From: Faecalicatena contorta
GTDB lineage: Bacteria; Bacillota; Clostridia; Lachnospirales; Lachnospiraceae
Direction: 5' to 3'
DNA length: 64,000 nucleotides
Assembly (NCBI RefSeq): GCF_003149105.1
Contig: NZ_QGDS01000006.1
Location: 186,001-250,000 of the forward strand
Made by a program: the position numbers and the translations under genes. Position 1 is the stretch's first letter. Each line of letters starts with the position of its first letter. This document shows positions 42,842 through 51,858 of this stretch, piece after piece. The notes under the pieces were generated by a model that saw only the letters and a list, made by a program, of their open reading frames with translations, had not been told where the DNA came from and searched no databases.

Positions 42842-43951
42842 ATGAAAAAAAGAGTATTGGCAACTTTATTGGCAGGTCTTATGGTTATCGGGAGTATGAC
42901 AGGATGTACAAAGGCCGGAGAGACAACATCTGCAGGAACTGACAAGGGAAAAGAAGATGGAAAAATTAAAATTGCAGTTCTGCCCAAAATGAAAGGTGAA
43001 AATTACTGGGATGCATGCCAGACCGGTGCTGAAGATGCAATTAAAGAATTGCAGGATGCGGGAGTAGATGTAGAGATGCTTTATGACGGGCCTCCCCAGG
43101 ATCAGGCTACAAACCAGAAACAGGTCGACTTGCTGGAGGGATGGATTGCTCAGGGAGTAGATGCGGTTGCCGTCGGCTGTGTGGATGCCAGTGCGATTTC
43201 ACCGACTTTAAAGAAAGCCAGGGAAAAAGGAATTAAGATTGTCACATTTGACTCAGATTCTGAAGCGGATGCCAGAGATTTATTTATTAACCAGGCATCA
43301 TATGAAGGTGTAGCAGAAGCTTTGGTAGAGAATGCTGCAGCACAGTTGAAGGAAAAAGGGTATGGTCCTGACCATCCGGCAAATGTTGCTATTATGGGAC
43401 AGACGAAAACAGATACCAACGTAGAGGCATGGAACAGTAATGTGCAGAAGCTGATTGAGACTGAGGAATACAACTGGATGAAGCTGCAGAATAAGGATTC
43501 AGATATCTATTATCCGGGAGCTGATGAAGTAGAGGTGCAGACACAGGCCGGGACTTTAATTTCCAGGATGGGAAAGGGAGAAAACAAGATTCAGTGTGCA
43601 TTTGGAATTACATCTATGACCGCACCTGCACTTGCTTCACAATATGAGGCTGCGACAAACAAGCCGGATGCGGATGAAATTGTCCTGACAGGAGTTGCTA
43701 CACCGAATGCATTAAAATCTTACATTTTAAATGATGAGAATCCTTTTAAAACAGGAGTCCTCTGGAACAGCATGGATCTTGGATATCTGGCGGTACAGGC
43801 GGCATACCAGCTTGTTAACGGCGATGTGGCAGCGGATGCGTCAGAGATTGCAACGGACCGTCTTGGTTCGTCATTGATTACAGACGGAGAGGTACTTTTG
43901 GGTGATCCGCTTGTAATTACCAAGGATAATGTGGAAGACTTCGATTATTAG
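42842..43951 (+). CDS. Sugar-binding lipoprotein (RbsB/LsrB-like)
   Basis: 369 aa. Signal peptide with lipobox MTGC near residue 21-24. Peripla_BP_4-type body: IKIAVLPKMKGENYWDACQTGAEDAI, QKQVDLLEGWIAQGVDAVAVGCVDASAI, KIVTFDSDSEADARDLFINQ; the KMKGENYW start and overall length resemble RhaS/LsrB-type receptors. It supplies the importer at 39286-42768. The sugar cannot be read from sequence; the adjacent FucU-type mutarotase suggests L-fucose, L-rhamnose or a related pyranose. Confidence 0.9.
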   Translation: MKKRVLATLLAGLMVIGSMTGCTKAGETTSAGTDKGKEDGKIKIAVLPKMKGENYWDACQTGAEDAIKELQDAGVDVEMLYDGPPQDQATNQKQVDLLEGWIAQGVDAVAVGCVDASAISPTLKKAREKGIKIVTFDSDSEADARDLFINQASYEGVAEALVENAAAQLKEKGYGPDHPANVAIMGQTKTDTNVEAWNSNVQKLIETEEYNWMKLQNKDSDIYYPGADEVEVQTQAGTLISRMGKGENKIQCAFGITSMTAPALASQYEAATNKPDADEIVLTGVATPNALKSYILNDENPFKTGVLWNSMDLGYLAVQAAYQLVNGDVAADASEIATDRLGSSLITDGEVLLGDPLVITKDNVEDFDY

Positions 43952-43964
43952 AAGAAATAGATGG

Positions 43965-44010
43965 ACCCCGCAGGCAGTGGCAGCAGCCGATTTTAAGTCT
44001 GCGGGGTTTT
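43965..44010 (+). terminator. Terminator between binding protein and FucU-like genes
   Basis: ACCCCGCAG (43965-43973) pairs with CTGCGGGGT (43999-44007) followed by TTTT. Sits just before the ribosome site of the FucU-like gene, so is likely a partial terminator within the operon. Confidence 0.75.
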
Positions 44011-44025
44011 GCCGGAGGAGTGAAT

Positions 44026-44454
44026 ATGCTGAAAATGATACCCGGGATTATTTCCCCGGAATTAATGAAATATATGATGGAGATGGGACACAGTGATGTG
44101 CTGGTTCTGGCAGATGCCAATTTTCCTGCTGTCTCCCATGCAAGGAGATACCTAAAGCTGGAAGGAGTAGAAATCACAGAGCTTCTGGAGGTAATGCTGA
44201 AGTATTATCCGCTGGACTGTTATGTGAATGAATCTGCAAAACTGATGAAGCACTTGCCGGATGAGCCCGTTCCCGAAATCTGGAAAGAATATGAAACAAT
44301 CATAGAGAAAAACAGTACCACAGAAGAATTCAAAAATTTTGGAATGCTGGAAAGATATCAGTTTTATAAGGAGGCAGAAAAGGCCTATGTCATTGTACAG
44401 ACTGCCACGACAGCCCATTATGCCAACATTATGCTGCAAAAAGGTGTGATTTAA
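44026..44454 (+). CDS. RbsD/FucU-family sugar mutarotase (second copy)
   Basis: 142 aa. Same family marks as the fucU gene at 5780: start LKMIPGIISPELMKYMMEMGHSD and end HYANIMLQKGVI, with moderate identity between. Predicted to interconvert sugar anomers after uptake. ATG 44026 has GGAGG 7 bases upstream, better than GTG 44020. Part of the LacI-controlled ABC locus, directly before the DUF4432 gene. Confidence 0.9.
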   Translation: MLKMIPGIISPELMKYMMEMGHSDVLVLADANFPAVSHARRYLKLEGVEITELLEVMLKYYPLDCYVNESAKLMKHLPDEPVPEIWKEYETIIEKNSTTEEFKNFGMLERYQFYKEAEKAYVIVQTATTAHYANIMLQKGVI

Positions 44455-44474
44455 TGTCATAAGGGAGAAACAGA

Positions 44475-45557
44475 ATGAAAATAAGTGAAAAAAGTAAATA
44501 TTTGAAAAAAGCAGGAGATTTATCTTCCCTCTATGGTATCCGGGATATTACATATAATAGTGGGAAAGCAAAAGGCGTACACGCTTATGAAGTAAAAAAT
44601 GGAAACCAGTTAAACCTTTCAGTATTTGCAGACAGAGGGCTGGATATTCCGATGCTGGAGTTTAAAGGAAAAAATATTGGATTTTTAGCAAAATCAGGGA
44701 TTTCTTCTCCTTTTTCCTATTGCTATACCCATGATGGGACAGATTCTTTTTTGCGGCAGTTTGCAGGAGGATTTTTAACAACATGTGGAATTACATTTTC
44801 GGGGGCTGCATGTGTAGACGAGGGGGAAAAGCTTCCGCTCCATGGAAGAATCAGCAACACAGTTGCCGAAAATGTTTATGTATGCCAGGAAGAGGAGGAG
44901 GATGAAGTTATACTAAAACTCTGCGGGGATATCAGAGAAGCCCGGTTGTTTGGGGAAAATATGGTTCTGCATCGGAAAATCCTGGTTTACACAGAAAGTA
45001 ATCGGGTGAAAATTCATGATATAGTGGAAAATCAAGGCTTTCAAAAACAGCCTGTGCTGATGATTTATCATGTGAATTTCGGGTATCCCATGCTTGATAC
45101 AGGTGCGAGGATGTATTTTAGTTCAGAAAAGGTACAGCCCCAGACCGAGTTTGCCAGAAAAGGTATGCCTCTGTATGACATCGTGGAGGAGCCGGAGGAT
45201 AACAGGGAAGAACAGTGCTATTATCATACCGGACAAAAAGATCCTGAGAACAGCTTTGCAATGCTCCACAATGAAAAACTGGAGATAGCAGCCGTTATAA
45301 AATACGATGCCAGACAGTGTCCGGTTTTGTGTGAATGGAAATCAATGCAGTCGGGAGATTATGCTCTTGGGCTGGAGCCAACTACAAGTGGAACTAAAGG
45401 AAGAGCTGAAGTCCGAAAAGCGGGAGAGTTAAGAGAAATTGGCGGACAAGAGACATGTGAATTTCATCTGGAATTTCTGTTTCTGGACCGGTCCAAGGAT
45501 ATAAAATATTGGAGCTCCCTGTGTAAAGAAAGCAGGAGGCTGCCCGGTGGTTTTTGA
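44475..45557 (+). CDS. DUF4432 / aldose 1-epimerase-like protein
   Basis: 360 aa of the galactose-mutarotase-like superfamily (DUF4432 type): VFADRGLDIPMLEFKGKNIGFLAKSG, FAGGFLTTCGITFSGAACVDEGEKLPLHGRI with the His in LHGR, and YHVNFGYPMLDTGA with the second His. GLEPTTSGTKGRAEVRKAG near the end is typical. Probable action on free or oxidised sugars inside the cell; the reaction is not established for the family as far as I can tell. AGGGAG precedes ATG 44475. Last gene of the sugar locus. Confidence 0.82.
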   Translation: MKISEKSKYLKKAGDLSSLYGIRDITYNSGKAKGVHAYEVKNGNQLNLSVFADRGLDIPMLEFKGKNIGFLAKSGISSPFSYCYTHDGTDSFLRQFAGGFLTTCGITFSGAACVDEGEKLPLHGRISNTVAENVYVCQEEEEDEVILKLCGDIREARLFGENMVLHRKILVYTESNRVKIHDIVENQGFQKQPVLMIYHVNFGYPMLDTGARMYFSSEKVQPQTEFARKGMPLYDIVEEPEDNREEQCYYHTGQKDPENSFAMLHNEKLEIAAVIKYDARQCPVLCEWKSMQSGDYALGLEPTTSGTKGRAEVRKAGELREIGGQETCEFHLEFLFLDRSKDIKYWSSLCKESRRLPGGF

Positions 45558-45576
45558 TGTAAACGTTGTTAAAAAG

Positions 45577-45645
45577 GGGTAAATTGTATCCTGATAGTTA
45601 AAGACAATCTTTTTTTGTGTCTTACTATCAGGGTACAATTTACCC
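45577..45645. terminator. Long bidirectional terminator hairpin
   Basis: A stem of about 28 bp (45577-45606 with 45618-45645, one wobble and a 2-base gap) encloses a T-rich loop. It separates the plus-strand DUF4432 gene from the minus-strand spoVAC gene and can serve both. Confidence 0.8.
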
Positions 45646-45669
45646 TCATTTTGTTATTGAATGTTTCAG

Positions 45670-46128
45670 TTATAAGATTTTAAACAGCCAATATGCCAGA
45701 CCCAGAACCCAGCTTGTAAATATCCCATACAGAATAACCGGTCCTGCAATAGTGAAGATTTTACATCCGATTCCTAAAACCTGTCCTTCTTTTTTATATT
45801 CAATAGCCGGAGCCGCTACAGAGTTTGCGAACCCTGTGATAGGAACCAGAGCACCGGCTCCCCCCCATTTTGCTATTTTAGGATAAAGATTAATCCCGGT
45901 CAGGATAATACTGATTAATATCAAAAGCAGGGAAGTCCAACCGCCGCATTCATCCTTAGACATGCCCTGAAGCTCGCAATAATTATAAATGAATTGCCCG
46001 ATTGTGCAGATAATTCCTCCTGTGATAAAAGCCTTTGCCATGTTTGCGTAGACATTGTGTACAGGAGTTTTCTGCTTCACGTAATCTTTATACTGTTTCT
46101 CCTGTTTCATTTTTTCAACTTTATCCAT
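45670..46128 (-). CDS. spoVAC: Stage V sporulation protein AC
   Basis: 152 aa with four membrane segments; typical SpoVAC sequence (YVKQKTPVHNVYANMAKAFITGGIICTIGQ, GGAGALVPITGFANSVAAPAIEYKKEG, GCKIFTIAGPVILYGI). SpoVAC acts as the mechanosensitive-type part of the dipicolinate channel in the spore inner membrane. It is on the opposite strand to spoVAD-spoVAE, which lie 4.7 kb away beyond a potassium module; in most clostridia the three are adjacent. It has its own sigma-G-like promoter. Confidence 0.94.
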   Translation of the reverse strand: MDKVEKMKQEKQYKDYVKQKTPVHNVYANMAKAFITGGIICTIGQFIYNYCELQGMSKDECGGWTSLLLILISIILTGINLYPKIAKWGGAGALVPITGFANSVAAPAIEYKKEGQVLGIGCKIFTIAGPVILYGIFTSWVLGLAYWLFKIL

Positions 46129-46159
46129 ACTTATTCTCCTTTATTCAATAACTTACGGT

Positions 46160-46190
46160 TAGTATTTGGAAAACGGAGGAAGAATATACA
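46160..46190 (-). promoter_or_regulatory. Sigma-G-like promoter of spoVAC
   Basis: On the minus strand TGTATA (46190-46185), 18 bases, AATACTA (46166-46160), matching the pattern found upstream of spoVAA (17-base spacer) and spoVAD. The predicted start lies about 25 bases before the spoVAC ATG. Confidence 0.6.
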
Positions 46191-46327
46191 ACAAATTAAT
46201 AAATACAAATAAAGGCTGCCGTCTTTATCCCATCTTAATACGATAGCTTATTGCTTTATACGCTCTTTAAGTGGACCGCCTTATAATAGGTATACGATAA
46301 AAGCACATAAAGGAGTATATAGAACCT

Positions 46328-47665
46328 ATGAAAGTTCTTTTACATAAACAAAAACAACTGACATCGTTTCAAATTATTATTTTTGGGTTTGCCGGAGTAA
46401 TACTCACCGGGACTATTTTACTTACACTCCCTTTTGCGGCAGCAGGCGGGCAGCGGACATCTTTTGCAGATGCCTTGTTTACCGCGACTTCTTCTGTGTG
46501 TGTAACAGGACTTGTTATTCAAGACACTGCTACATATTGGTCAGTTTTTGGACAGTTTATCATTATGCTGCTAATTCAGATTGGAGGCATGGGCGTTATC
46601 ACCGTAGCTGCATTCTTTGCCATGCTTTCAGGCAGGAAAATAACTCTTATGCAGCGCAGCACTATGCAGGAGGCTATAGCGGCACCGAAGATGGGAGGTA
46701 TTGTAAGGCTCACTGGCTTTATCATAAAAACAGCCCTGCTGATAGAGTTTTTGGGCGCAGTGGTGATGGCTCCGGTGTTTTGTCAGGATTTTGGAGTTAA
46801 AAGAGGCGTTTGGATGGCATTGTTTCATTCTGTATCTGCTTTTTGCAATGCAGGATTTGACCTGATGGGTGTTTCTTCTCCGTTCTCCTCCCTGACCAGC
46901 TATGTTTCCCATCCGGTCATTAATCTTGTGATTATGCTGCTGATTGTGACCGGCGGTATTGGCTTCCTGACATGGGACGATATACGGACAAACCGTCTGC
47001 ACTTAAGTAAGTATCGGATGCAGAGTAAGGTCATACTATGTACAACGGCCGCTCTGATTCTGTTTCCTGCTTTGTATTTTTTCTTTAGTGAATTTGGCGG
47101 TCTGCCGTTAGGTGAGAGGGTATGGAGTTCCTTTTTTCAATCCGTCACACCAAGAACAGCTGGCTTTAATACGGTTGATCTGACAGAAATCAGCGAAGCG
47201 GGACAAATGCTGATGATTGTCTTAATGCTGATCGGCGGATCTCCCGGCTCTACTGCCGGCGGTATGAAAACCACAACTGTTGCAGTACTTGTTGCTGTTG
47301 CTTCATCAGTATTCTCCCGAAAAGAGTATACACACTTTTTCGGACGGAGTATCTCTGATGAAACAGTAAGAAATGCAGCGGCGATAGTACTGATGTATAT
47401 TGTGTTGTTTTTAGGCGGTGGAATGAGTATCAGCATTGCGGAGGGACTGCCCCTTGTCCCATGCCTGTTTGAAACGGCGTCTGCCATCGGTACGGTAGGA
47501 CTGTCACTGGGACTTACCCCGGAGCTTGGCACATTGTCAAGAATTATTTTAATAGCACTTATGTTCTTTGGCAGAGTGGGCGGTTTGACGCTGATTTATG
47601 CCGCGCTGTCAGGAATGCATAAGAATACAGCTAAGTTTCCCCATGAAAAAATCACAGTTGGTTAA
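46328..47665 (+). CDS. ktrB: KtrB/TrkH-family potassium uptake membrane subunit
   Basis: 445 aa with repeated pore-helix units. Selectivity-filter-like segments include TATSSVCVTGLVI, SVSAFCNAGFDL, SVTPRTAGFNTVD and TASAIGTVGLSLG, the four-fold pattern of Trk/Ktr channels. Imports K+ (or Na+/K+) with the cytoplasmic gate encoded next. The start follows AAAGGAG by about 12 bases. First gene of a potassium module with ktrA and a KdpDE-like two-component pair. Confidence 0.93.
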   Translation: MKVLLHKQKQLTSFQIIIFGFAGVILTGTILLTLPFAAAGGQRTSFADALFTATSSVCVTGLVIQDTATYWSVFGQFIIMLLIQIGGMGVITVAAFFAMLSGRKITLMQRSTMQEAIAAPKMGGIVRLTGFIIKTALLIEFLGAVVMAPVFCQDFGVKRGVWMALFHSVSAFCNAGFDLMGVSSPFSSLTSYVSHPVINLVIMLLIVTGGIGFLTWDDIRTNRLHLSKYRMQSKVILCTTAALILFPALYFFFSEFGGLPLGERVWSSFFQSVTPRTAGFNTVDLTEISEAGQMLMIVLMLIGGSPGSTAGGMKTTTVAVLVAVASSVFSRKEYTHFFGRSISDETVRNAAAIVLMYIVLFLGGGMSISIAEGLPLVPCLFETASAIGTVGLSLGLTPELGTLSRIILIALMFFGRVGGLTLIYAALSGMHKNTAKFPHEKITVG

Positions 47666-47677
47666 AGGAGTAAAGTT

Positions 47678-48325
47678 ATGAAATCAGTACTTTTGATAGG
47701 ACTTGGAAGATTTGGAAAGCATGTTGCCATGCACCTGAATGAACTGCGGCATCAGGTAATGGCGATTGACTGTAAAGAAGAGCGGGTTGAAGCAATTTTG
47801 CCCTTTGTTACAAGTGCGCAAATTGGTGACAGTACCAACGAGGAATTTTTATCCTCTCTTGGCGTGCGGAATTTTGATGTGTGTATTGTGGCAATCGGAA
47901 ATGATTTTCAAAGCTCATTGGAGACAACGTCTTTGCTAAAGGAGCTTGGTGCAAAAAGGGTTATTTCCAGGGCTGCACGGAATGTGCAGGAAAAATTTTT
48001 GCTCCGTAACGGCGCGGATGAGGTGGTCTATCCTGAAAAGCAGCTTGCAAAATGGACGGCAATCCGTTACACTTCCGAGTATATTCTTGATTACATTGAG
48101 CTGGACAGCGATTATGCTGTCTTTGAGATGAAGGTTCCAAAAGAATGGGCAGGCAGGGCTGTCGGGCAGCTTAATATCCGCACACAGTACGGAATTAATA
48201 TTATGTCGGTGAAGCATGGCGGGAAAATGGAACTTGCGGTCAATGCGGGAACCGTTTTTACCGGAGAGGATACTTTAATGGTTTTTGGTAAATATAAAGA
48301 TCTGCAAAAGTGCCTTCACATATAG
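47678..48325 (+). CDS. ktrA: KtrA/TrkA-family potassium channel regulator
   Basis: 215 aa: N-terminal RCK/TrkA_N Rossmann domain (VLLIGLGRFGKHVAMHLNELRHQVMAIDCKEE, GxGxxG motif) and C-terminal TrkA_C ligand domain (FEMKVPKEWAGRAVGQLNIRTQYGINIMSVK). Binds nucleotides and gates KtrB from the cytoplasm. 12 bases after ktrB, with AAAGGAG. Confidence 0.93.
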   Translation: MKSVLLIGLGRFGKHVAMHLNELRHQVMAIDCKEERVEAILPFVTSAQIGDSTNEEFLSSLGVRNFDVCIVAIGNDFQSSLETTSLLKELGAKRVISRAARNVQEKFLLRNGADEVVYPEKQLAKWTAIRYTSEYILDYIELDSDYAVFEMKVPKEWAGRAVGQLNIRTQYGINIMSVKHGGKMELAVNAGTVFTGEDTLMVFGKYKDLQKCLHI

Positions 48326-48351
48326 AGAAAAAGGTATCAGGAGGTGTGAAT

Positions 48352-49977
48352 GTGGGATTGTCAGGAAAAGCCCCGGATCAATTATCGAAATCGGTGTCCT
48401 GTGCATCTTCGAACGCAAAGACCGTATGCAGGGCGGCACGAATGGCTAATGCACTCTGGGTTACATTGTACGATATAGGGAAGAGTATACTCATTTTACT
48501 GTTGGCAACACTGCTGGGCTTTGTCTTTTCAAAGCTGGGTTTCACCGAGGCAAATATTATAACTGTCTATATTCTTGGAGTTCTCATAACCTCTGTTGTT
48601 ACAACAAGCAGGATATACTGTTTGATTTCTTCTATTGTCAGTGTTCTGGTATTTAACTTTTTCTTTACTGTTCCACGGTTTACCTTTATAGCATACGATA
48701 AAGGCCATCCTGTTACCTTTGTTATTATGTTTACTGCAGCTCTTCTCACAGGGTCTCTTGCCGCAAAGCTGAAAAGCCATGTTAAACAGTCAGCACAAGC
48801 AGTCTTTCGTACCAAAGTACTTCTGGATACGAACCAACTTTTACAAAAAGCGGAATCAAACGGCGAAATCATTGATGTAACTGCGAATCAAATCATGAAG
48901 CTGTTAAGCCGGGTTGTTGTGATATATTCCATAAAAGAAGGGAATCTGGAGTCTCCCCGCATTATTTGCCCGAAAGAAGATGCAGAGCAGGGGATGGGAA
49001 TTACTGCTGATGACGAAAGAGCGGTTGCGGAATGGGTGCTGAAAAATAATAAGCGTGCCGGAGCTACTACAGATACGTTGTCGGGGGCAAAATGCTTGTA
49101 TCTTGCAATCCGCGTTGGTGAAACTGTGTATGGTGTCGTTGGTATTACAATTGATGACCACCCTTTGGATTCCTTTGAAAATAGCGTGATGCTGTCCATT
49201 TTGGGTGAGTGTGCTTTGGCAATGGAAAACAAGAAAAATGCACGTGAAAAGGAGCGGGCGGCCGTACTTGCGCAAAATGAGCAGCTCCGTGCCAATCTTC
49301 TGCGATCGATTTCTCATGACCTGCGTACCCCTCTGACTTCGATTTCAGGAAATGCCAGTAATTTGATCTCAAATAGTGATAGCTTTGACGAAGCGGCCAA
49401 GAAGCGTATTTACACCGATATTTACGATGATTCCATGTGGCTGATCAATCTTGTAGAAAATTTGCTTGCTGTTACACGAATTGAAGAGGGCAAAGTGAAC
49501 TTGAGATTATCTGCCGAGCTGATGGATGAGGTGGTCACAGAAGCGCTGCGTCACATTAACCGCAAAAGTGTTGAACATACAATAACGGTGGAGAGTAAGG
49601 AAGACTTTATCCTCGCCAAGATAGATGCCCGGCTGATTGTCCAGGTTATCATCAATATCGTTGACAATGCCATCAAATATACTCCGGCTGGTTCCCATAT
49701 TTTAATTACAACCGAGAAAAAGCAAAGTACGGTTATAATGCATATTGCAGATAACGGGCCTGGAATTTCTGATGATGCGAAGCCCCATATATTTGACATG
49801 TTTTACAGTGGAATCAACCGAATTGCAGACAGCCGGCGCAGTCTTGGGCTGGGCCTTTCTTTGTGCAAGTCTATTGTAAATGCACACGGCGGTGAAATTT
49901 CCGTGCAGGACAATGTTCCTCACGGTACAGTATTTACATTTACATTACCATCCGGGGAGGTAGAAATTCATGAATAA
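48352..49977 (+). CDS. KdpD-like sensor kinase (DUF4118-HATPase, no KdpD N-domain)
   Basis: 541 aa from GTG 48352, which follows AGGAGGTG by 7 bases. Four membrane segments (about residues 45-140, DUF4118 type), a GAF-like middle region (about 170-300), His-kinase dimerisation with SHDLRTPLTSISGNA, and HATPase with NIVDNAIKYTPAG, DNGPGISDDA and SRRSLGLGLSLCKSI. It lacks the N-terminal KdpD and Usp domains of full KdpD. Coupled to KtrAB rather than KdpFABC, so it may sense K+ supply for that system. Overlaps the regulator by 8 bases. Confidence 0.92.
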   Translation: MGLSGKAPDQLSKSVSCASSNAKTVCRAARMANALWVTLYDIGKSILILLLATLLGFVFSKLGFTEANIITVYILGVLITSVVTTSRIYCLISSIVSVLVFNFFFTVPRFTFIAYDKGHPVTFVIMFTAALLTGSLAAKLKSHVKQSAQAVFRTKVLLDTNQLLQKAESNGEIIDVTANQIMKLLSRVVVIYSIKEGNLESPRIICPKEDAEQGMGITADDERAVAEWVLKNNKRAGATTDTLSGAKCLYLAIRVGETVYGVVGITIDDHPLDSFENSVMLSILGECALAMENKKNAREKERAAVLAQNEQLRANLLRSISHDLRTPLTSISGNASNLISNSDSFDEAAKKRIYTDIYDDSMWLINLVENLLAVTRIEEGKVNLRLSAELMDEVVTEALRHINRKSVEHTITVESKEDFILAKIDARLIVQVIINIVDNAIKYTPAGSHILITTEKKQSTVIMHIADNGPGISDDAKPHIFDMFYSGINRIADSRRSLGLGLSLCKSIVNAHGGEISVQDNVPHGTVFTFTLPSGEVEIHE

Positions 49978-50671
49978 ACCTTTAATCTTAGTGGTTGAGG
50001 ATGATGCATCCGTACGCAATTTAATTACCACCACACTGAAAACCCGTGGCTACCGTTATATTACCGCAAATAGCGGGGAAACAGCTATTATGGAAGCATC
50101 TTCCCACAATCCGAATATTATCCTGTTGGATTTAGGACTGCCTGATTTGGACGGTGTGGAGGTTATAAAGCGGATTCGCACATGGACGAATACACCAATT
50201 ATTGTTATCAGTGCAAGAAGCGAGGACACTGACAAGATTGACGCTTTGGATTCAGGTGCAGATGACTACCTGACAAAACCCTTTTCCGTGGAGGAACTTC
50301 TGGCAAGGCTGCGAGTTACTCAAAGGCGGCTTGCCGCCATGCAGGGTGAGTTTTTGGCAGCAGAGTCTGTTTTTACGAACGGCAGCTTAAAGTTGGATTT
50401 TGCGGCAGGCTGTGCTTATCTTGATGAGGAGGAGCTGCACCTGACTCCAATTGAATACAAGCTGCTCTGTCTGCTTTCTAAAAATGTGGGAAAGGTGCTG
50501 ACCCATACTTTTCTTACTCAAAAAATATGGGGCAGCAGTTGGGATAGCGATATTGCCTCACTGAGAGTATTTATGGCAACACTCCGTAAAAAAATTGAAC
50601 CTACGCCCGACTCTGCGCAATATATTCAGACACATATCGGAGTCGGCTATCGGATGCTCCGCGCCGAATAA
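49970..50671 (+). CDS. KdpE-like OmpR-family response regulator (potassium module)
   Basis: 233 aa. Receiver domain with VVEDDASVRN, phospho-acceptor in IILLDLGLPDLDG, DDYLTKPFSVEELL; winged helix with LTPIEYKLLCLLSKN and LRVFMATLRKKIEPTP. Same length and arrangement as the regulator at 613-1314, so the genome carries two KdpDE-like pairs. Likely controls ktrB/ktrA expression or another K+ system. Confidence 0.92.
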   Translation: MNKPLILVVEDDASVRNLITTTLKTRGYRYITANSGETAIMEASSHNPNIILLDLGLPDLDGVEVIKRIRTWTNTPIIVISARSEDTDKIDALDSGADDYLTKPFSVEELLARLRVTQRRLAAMQGEFLAAESVFTNGSLKLDFAAGCAYLDEEELHLTPIEYKLLCLLSKNVGKVLTHTFLTQKIWGSSWDSDIASLRVFMATLRKKIEPTPDSAQYIQTHIGVGYRMLRAE

Positions 50672-50703
50672 AAGGAAATCCAATTTAGAACGTTTATTCA
50701 TAT

Positions 50704-50733
50704 TGTATAATTTGGAAAAACCAAGACATACTA
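50704..50733 (+). promoter_or_regulatory. Sigma-G promoter of spoVAD-spoVAE
   Basis: TGTATA (50704-50709), 17 bases, CATACTA (50727-50733), an almost perfect match to the forespore sigma-G consensus. About 85 bases upstream of the spoVAD start. Confidence 0.75.
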
Positions 50734-50824
50734 TTCTTAAAATCTGAAAAATTTATAGTTCAAAGAGTACATTAAGCGTATGTAAAGAAAACTCGGAAGA
50801 ATAAGTATGGAAAGAAGGTAAGAG

Positions 50825-51835
50825 ATGAATCAGGTAAAAGGCATCCAGAGCGTCAGCTTTAGTGAATCTCCCTATCTTATCAGCAGCGGCTCCGTGGTGG
50901 GAAGCAAAGAGGCGGAAGGACCTCTTGGAAAATTATTTGACATGACCAACCAGGATGATCTCTTCGGAGCAAAAACCTGGGAGGAAGCAGAGAGCAATAT
51001 GCAGAAGGAAGCATGTATACTAGCACTTGGTAAGGCACATATCCCTCCGGAAAAGGTGCGGTATCTTTTTGGGGGGGATTTGCTTCGTCAGGGGATTGCG
51101 ACTTCTATGGGAGTGGAAGCCCTGCAGATCCCCATGTTTGGCCTGTATGGTGCATGTTCTACATCCGGTGAAGCCCTGGCCTTGAGTGCCATGAGTGTGG
51201 CAGCGGGGTACGGTGATCACATGCTGGCGGTTACGTCCAGTCATTTTGGAAGTGCAGAAAAAGAGTTCCGCTTTCCTCTGGGATATGCAAGCCAGCGGCC
51301 CCTGTCTGCCCACTGGACGGTTACAGGCAGCGGTGCGTTTTTGGTAGGGACAGAAAAAAGCCATATTAGAATCAGCGGAGTAACAGTTGGGAAGATTGTG
51401 GATTACGGGCTAAAAGACTCTCAGAATATGGGGGCATGTATGGCGCCTGCGGCGGCAGATACAATTATGCAGAATCTAAAAGATTTTGGTAGAAAAACAG
51501 AGGATTACGACAGAATTATAACTGGAGATTTAGGGTATGTCGGACAGGATATTCTGTTTGACCTGATGAAGGGAAAAGGGTGTGATATTAAGGGGGTGCA
51601 TATGGACTGCGGCATGACTATATATGACCAGCAGGAACAGGATACCCATGCCGGAGGAAGCGGCTGCGGCTGTGCGGCTGTTACTCTGGCTGCATATATT
51701 CTGCCCAAGATAAAAAAAGGGGAATGGAAACGTATTCTTTTTGTCCCCACCGGAGCACTTATGTCAACCGTAAGTTTTAACGAAGGTGCCAGTGTACCGG
51801 GAATCGCACATGCAATTGTGCTGGAACACTGTTAA
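50825..51835 (+). CDS. spoVAD: Stage V sporulation protein AD
   Basis: 336 aa, thiolase-like fold: PYLISSGSVVGSKEAEGPLGKLFD, GLYGACSTSGEALALSAMSVAAGYGDHMLAVTSSH, TGDLGYVGQDILFDLMKGKG, CGMTIYDQQEQDTHAGGSGCGCAAV. SpoVAD binds dipicolinic acid and directs it to the SpoVA channel. AGAAGG precedes ATG 50825. Own sigma-G-like promoter; spoVAE follows after 23 bases. Confidence 0.95.
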   Translation: MNQVKGIQSVSFSESPYLISSGSVVGSKEAEGPLGKLFDMTNQDDLFGAKTWEEAESNMQKEACILALGKAHIPPEKVRYLFGGDLLRQGIATSMGVEALQIPMFGLYGACSTSGEALALSAMSVAAGYGDHMLAVTSSHFGSAEKEFRFPLGYASQRPLSAHWTVTGSGAFLVGTEKSHIRISGVTVGKIVDYGLKDSQNMGACMAPAAADTIMQNLKDFGRKTEDYDRIITGDLGYVGQDILFDLMKGKGCDIKGVHMDCGMTIYDQQEQDTHAGGSGCGCAAVTLAAYILPKIKKGEWKRILFVPTGALMSTVSFNEGASVPGIAHAIVLEHC

Positions 51836-51858
51836 AAAATTTACGAAGGAGGTTCTTA

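Noticed and set aside
45577-45645. Miniature mobile element
   Set aside because: Long stem but with a T-rich loop, no second copy in the window and an ideal position between convergent genes, so a terminator is the simpler reading.
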